5,341 nt of DNA from NCBI GenBank assembly GCA_021779775.1, contig JAJYAB010000154.1, positions 1-5,341 of the forward strand, written 5' to 3'. Of this stretch, positions 4,508 through 5,341 are shown piece by piece. How positions within the stretch are numbered: position 1 is the first letter of the stretch; each line of letters begins with the position of its first letter. Below the pieces are notes generated by a model. That model saw only the letters and a list, made by a program, of their open reading frames with translations, was not told the origin of the DNA and made no database searches. The translations under genes were made by a program, and so were the position numbers. This stretch comes from Actinomycetes bacterium (GTDB lineage: Bacteria; Actinomycetota; Acidimicrobiia; Acidimicrobiales; UBA8190).

Positions 4508-5341
4508 ATGGACCCGACGATGAGCCCGCGCGTCCTCTCCGGCCGGTACGAGCTGTCCCACCTGGTCGCACGTGGCGGCATGGCCGAGGTCTACCGGGCG
4601 CACGACCGCCTGCTTGACCGGCCGGTGGCGCTGAAGGTGCTGTTCCCCGAGTTGTCGGTGGACCGGTCGTTCGTCGAGCGCTTCCGCCGGGAGGCCCAGG
4701 CTGCTGCCAACCTGTCGCATCCCAACATCGTCCCTGTCTTCGACTGGGGCGAGGACAGCGGCACCTACTACATCGTGATGGAGTTCGTCGACGGGAACCC
4801 CCTGTCGGCGATGCTCCGCACCGTCGGGCCGCTCCAGGCCGAGCGGGCGGCGGAGATTGGTGCCGATGTGGCCGCCGCGCTCGCCTATGCCCACCGCCAC
4901 GGCGTCGTCCACCGTGACGTCAAGCCGGGCAACGTCCTGATCACCGACGAGGGAACCGTCAAGGTGACCGACTTCGGCATCGCCCGGGCCGTCAACACCG
5001 AGGAGAGCCTGACCCAGACCGGCGCCGTGATGGGCACCGCCACCTACTTCTCCCCCGAGCAGGCCGAAGGCATTGGGGTCGACACCCGAAGCGACATCTA
5101 CTCCCTGGGGGTCGTCCTCTTCGAGATGGTGACGGGACGGCCTCCGTTCCTCGGGGAGTCGCCGGTCGCGGTCGCTTCCAAGCACGTCCGTGAGACCCCG
5201 CCGTCGGCTCGTTCGATCAACGCGGCCATCCCACCCGACTTCGAGTCGATCGTGCACAAGTGCATGGCGAAGTCGCCTGACGGCCGCTACGCCACCGGTG
5301 ACGACCTGCGACTCGACCTGCTGCGGTTTCGCGAGGGCCGG
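4508..5341 (+). CDS. pknB: PknB-like Ser/Thr protein kinase, partial (3' end beyond window)
   Basis: This Hanks-type kinase phosphorylates threonine on envelope-growth proteins and is the expected writer for the FHA readers and PstP encoded upstream. The 278 visible codons stay open to the right edge and cover about one whole kinase domain (residues about 14-275): glycine-rich loop ARGGMAEVY (21-29, alanine replacing the first glycine), VALK with K43, E62 of helix C, HRDVKPGN (135-142, catalytic D137), DFG (155-157) and SPE (182-184). Activation-loop T169 and T171 in SLTQTGAVMGTA align with the two autophosphorylated threonines of M. tuberculosis PknB. The juxtamembrane segment, membrane helix and any PASTA repeats would lie beyond the edge. 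ATG 4508 has no ribosome binding site but follows a -10-like box. PknB is favoured by the activation loop and locus; PknA or another family member cannot be excluded without the C-terminus. Confidence 0.9.
   Translation, partial: MDPTMSPRVLSGRYELSHLVARGGMAEVYRAHDRLLDRPVALKVLFPELSVDRSFVERFRREAQAAANLSHPNIVPVFDWGEDSGTYYIVMEFVDGNPLSAMLRTVGPLQAERAAEIGADVAAALAYAHRHGVVHRDVKPGNVLITDEGTVKVTDFGIARAVNTEESLTQTGAVMGTATYFSPEQAEGIGVDTRSDIYSLGVVLFEMVTGRPPFLGESPVAVASKHVRETPPSARSINAAIPPDFESIVHKCMAKSPDGRYATGDDLRLDLLRFREGR

Noticed and set aside
4568..4594. Alanine for the first glycine of the kinase G-loop as a sign of a pseudokinase
   Set aside because: K43, E62, D137, N142 and the DFG aspartate are all intact, and ARGG-type loops appear to be ordinary variation among actinobacterial kinases.
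4106..5257. Long minus-strand open frame opposite pbpA and the kinase
   Set aside because: It is antisense to the conserved transpeptidase motifs and to most of the kinase domain, and spans their intergenic region with no family similarity.

Overview
The window carries the front part of the actinobacterial cell-envelope signalling locus, in the order tRNA-Leu(CAG) (minus strand), then fhaA, fhaB, pstP, pbpA and the start of pknB (plus strand). High GC, strong G/C third-position bias, GTG and TTG starts, and this gene set place it in Actinomycetota. A pure poly-threonine protein tail and leaderless-type TAGGCT promoters suggest a deep-branching group such as Acidimicrobiia, but that placement is inference.

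Positions 1-364 hold no convincing protein gene. They contain a tRNA-Leu on the minus strand, a candidate terminator beyond its 3' end, and a divergent promoter region serving the tRNA and fhaA. Positions 365-2935 hold the tightly packed genes fhaA (DUF3662 plus FHA), fhaB (membrane segment plus FHA) and pstP (PP2C-type Ser/Thr phosphatase with one membrane segment). The pstP gene ends in 13 threonine codons, 12 of them ACC. One base after its stop, pbpA (class B penicillin-binding protein) starts behind a strong ribosome binding site. A 77-base gap containing a nested inverted repeat and a candidate promoter separates pbpA from a PknB-like Ser/Thr kinase, which is cut by the right edge just after the kinase domain.

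The genes form one phospho-signalling circuit for cell-wall growth. The kinase phosphorylates threonines, the FHA proteins read phosphothreonine, PstP reverses the mark, and PbpA is a peptidoglycan transpeptidase in the pathway being controlled. Compared with the Mycobacterium tuberculosis layout (fhaA-fhaB-pstP-rodA-pbpA-pknA-pknB), rodA and pknA are both missing from their usual places. I see no wholly new system. The points most worth checking are this reduced gene order, the expanded threonine tail, the matched leaderless promoters, an 18-codon ORF bridging fhaB and pstP through overlapping start/stop codons, and the dyad in front of the kinase gene.
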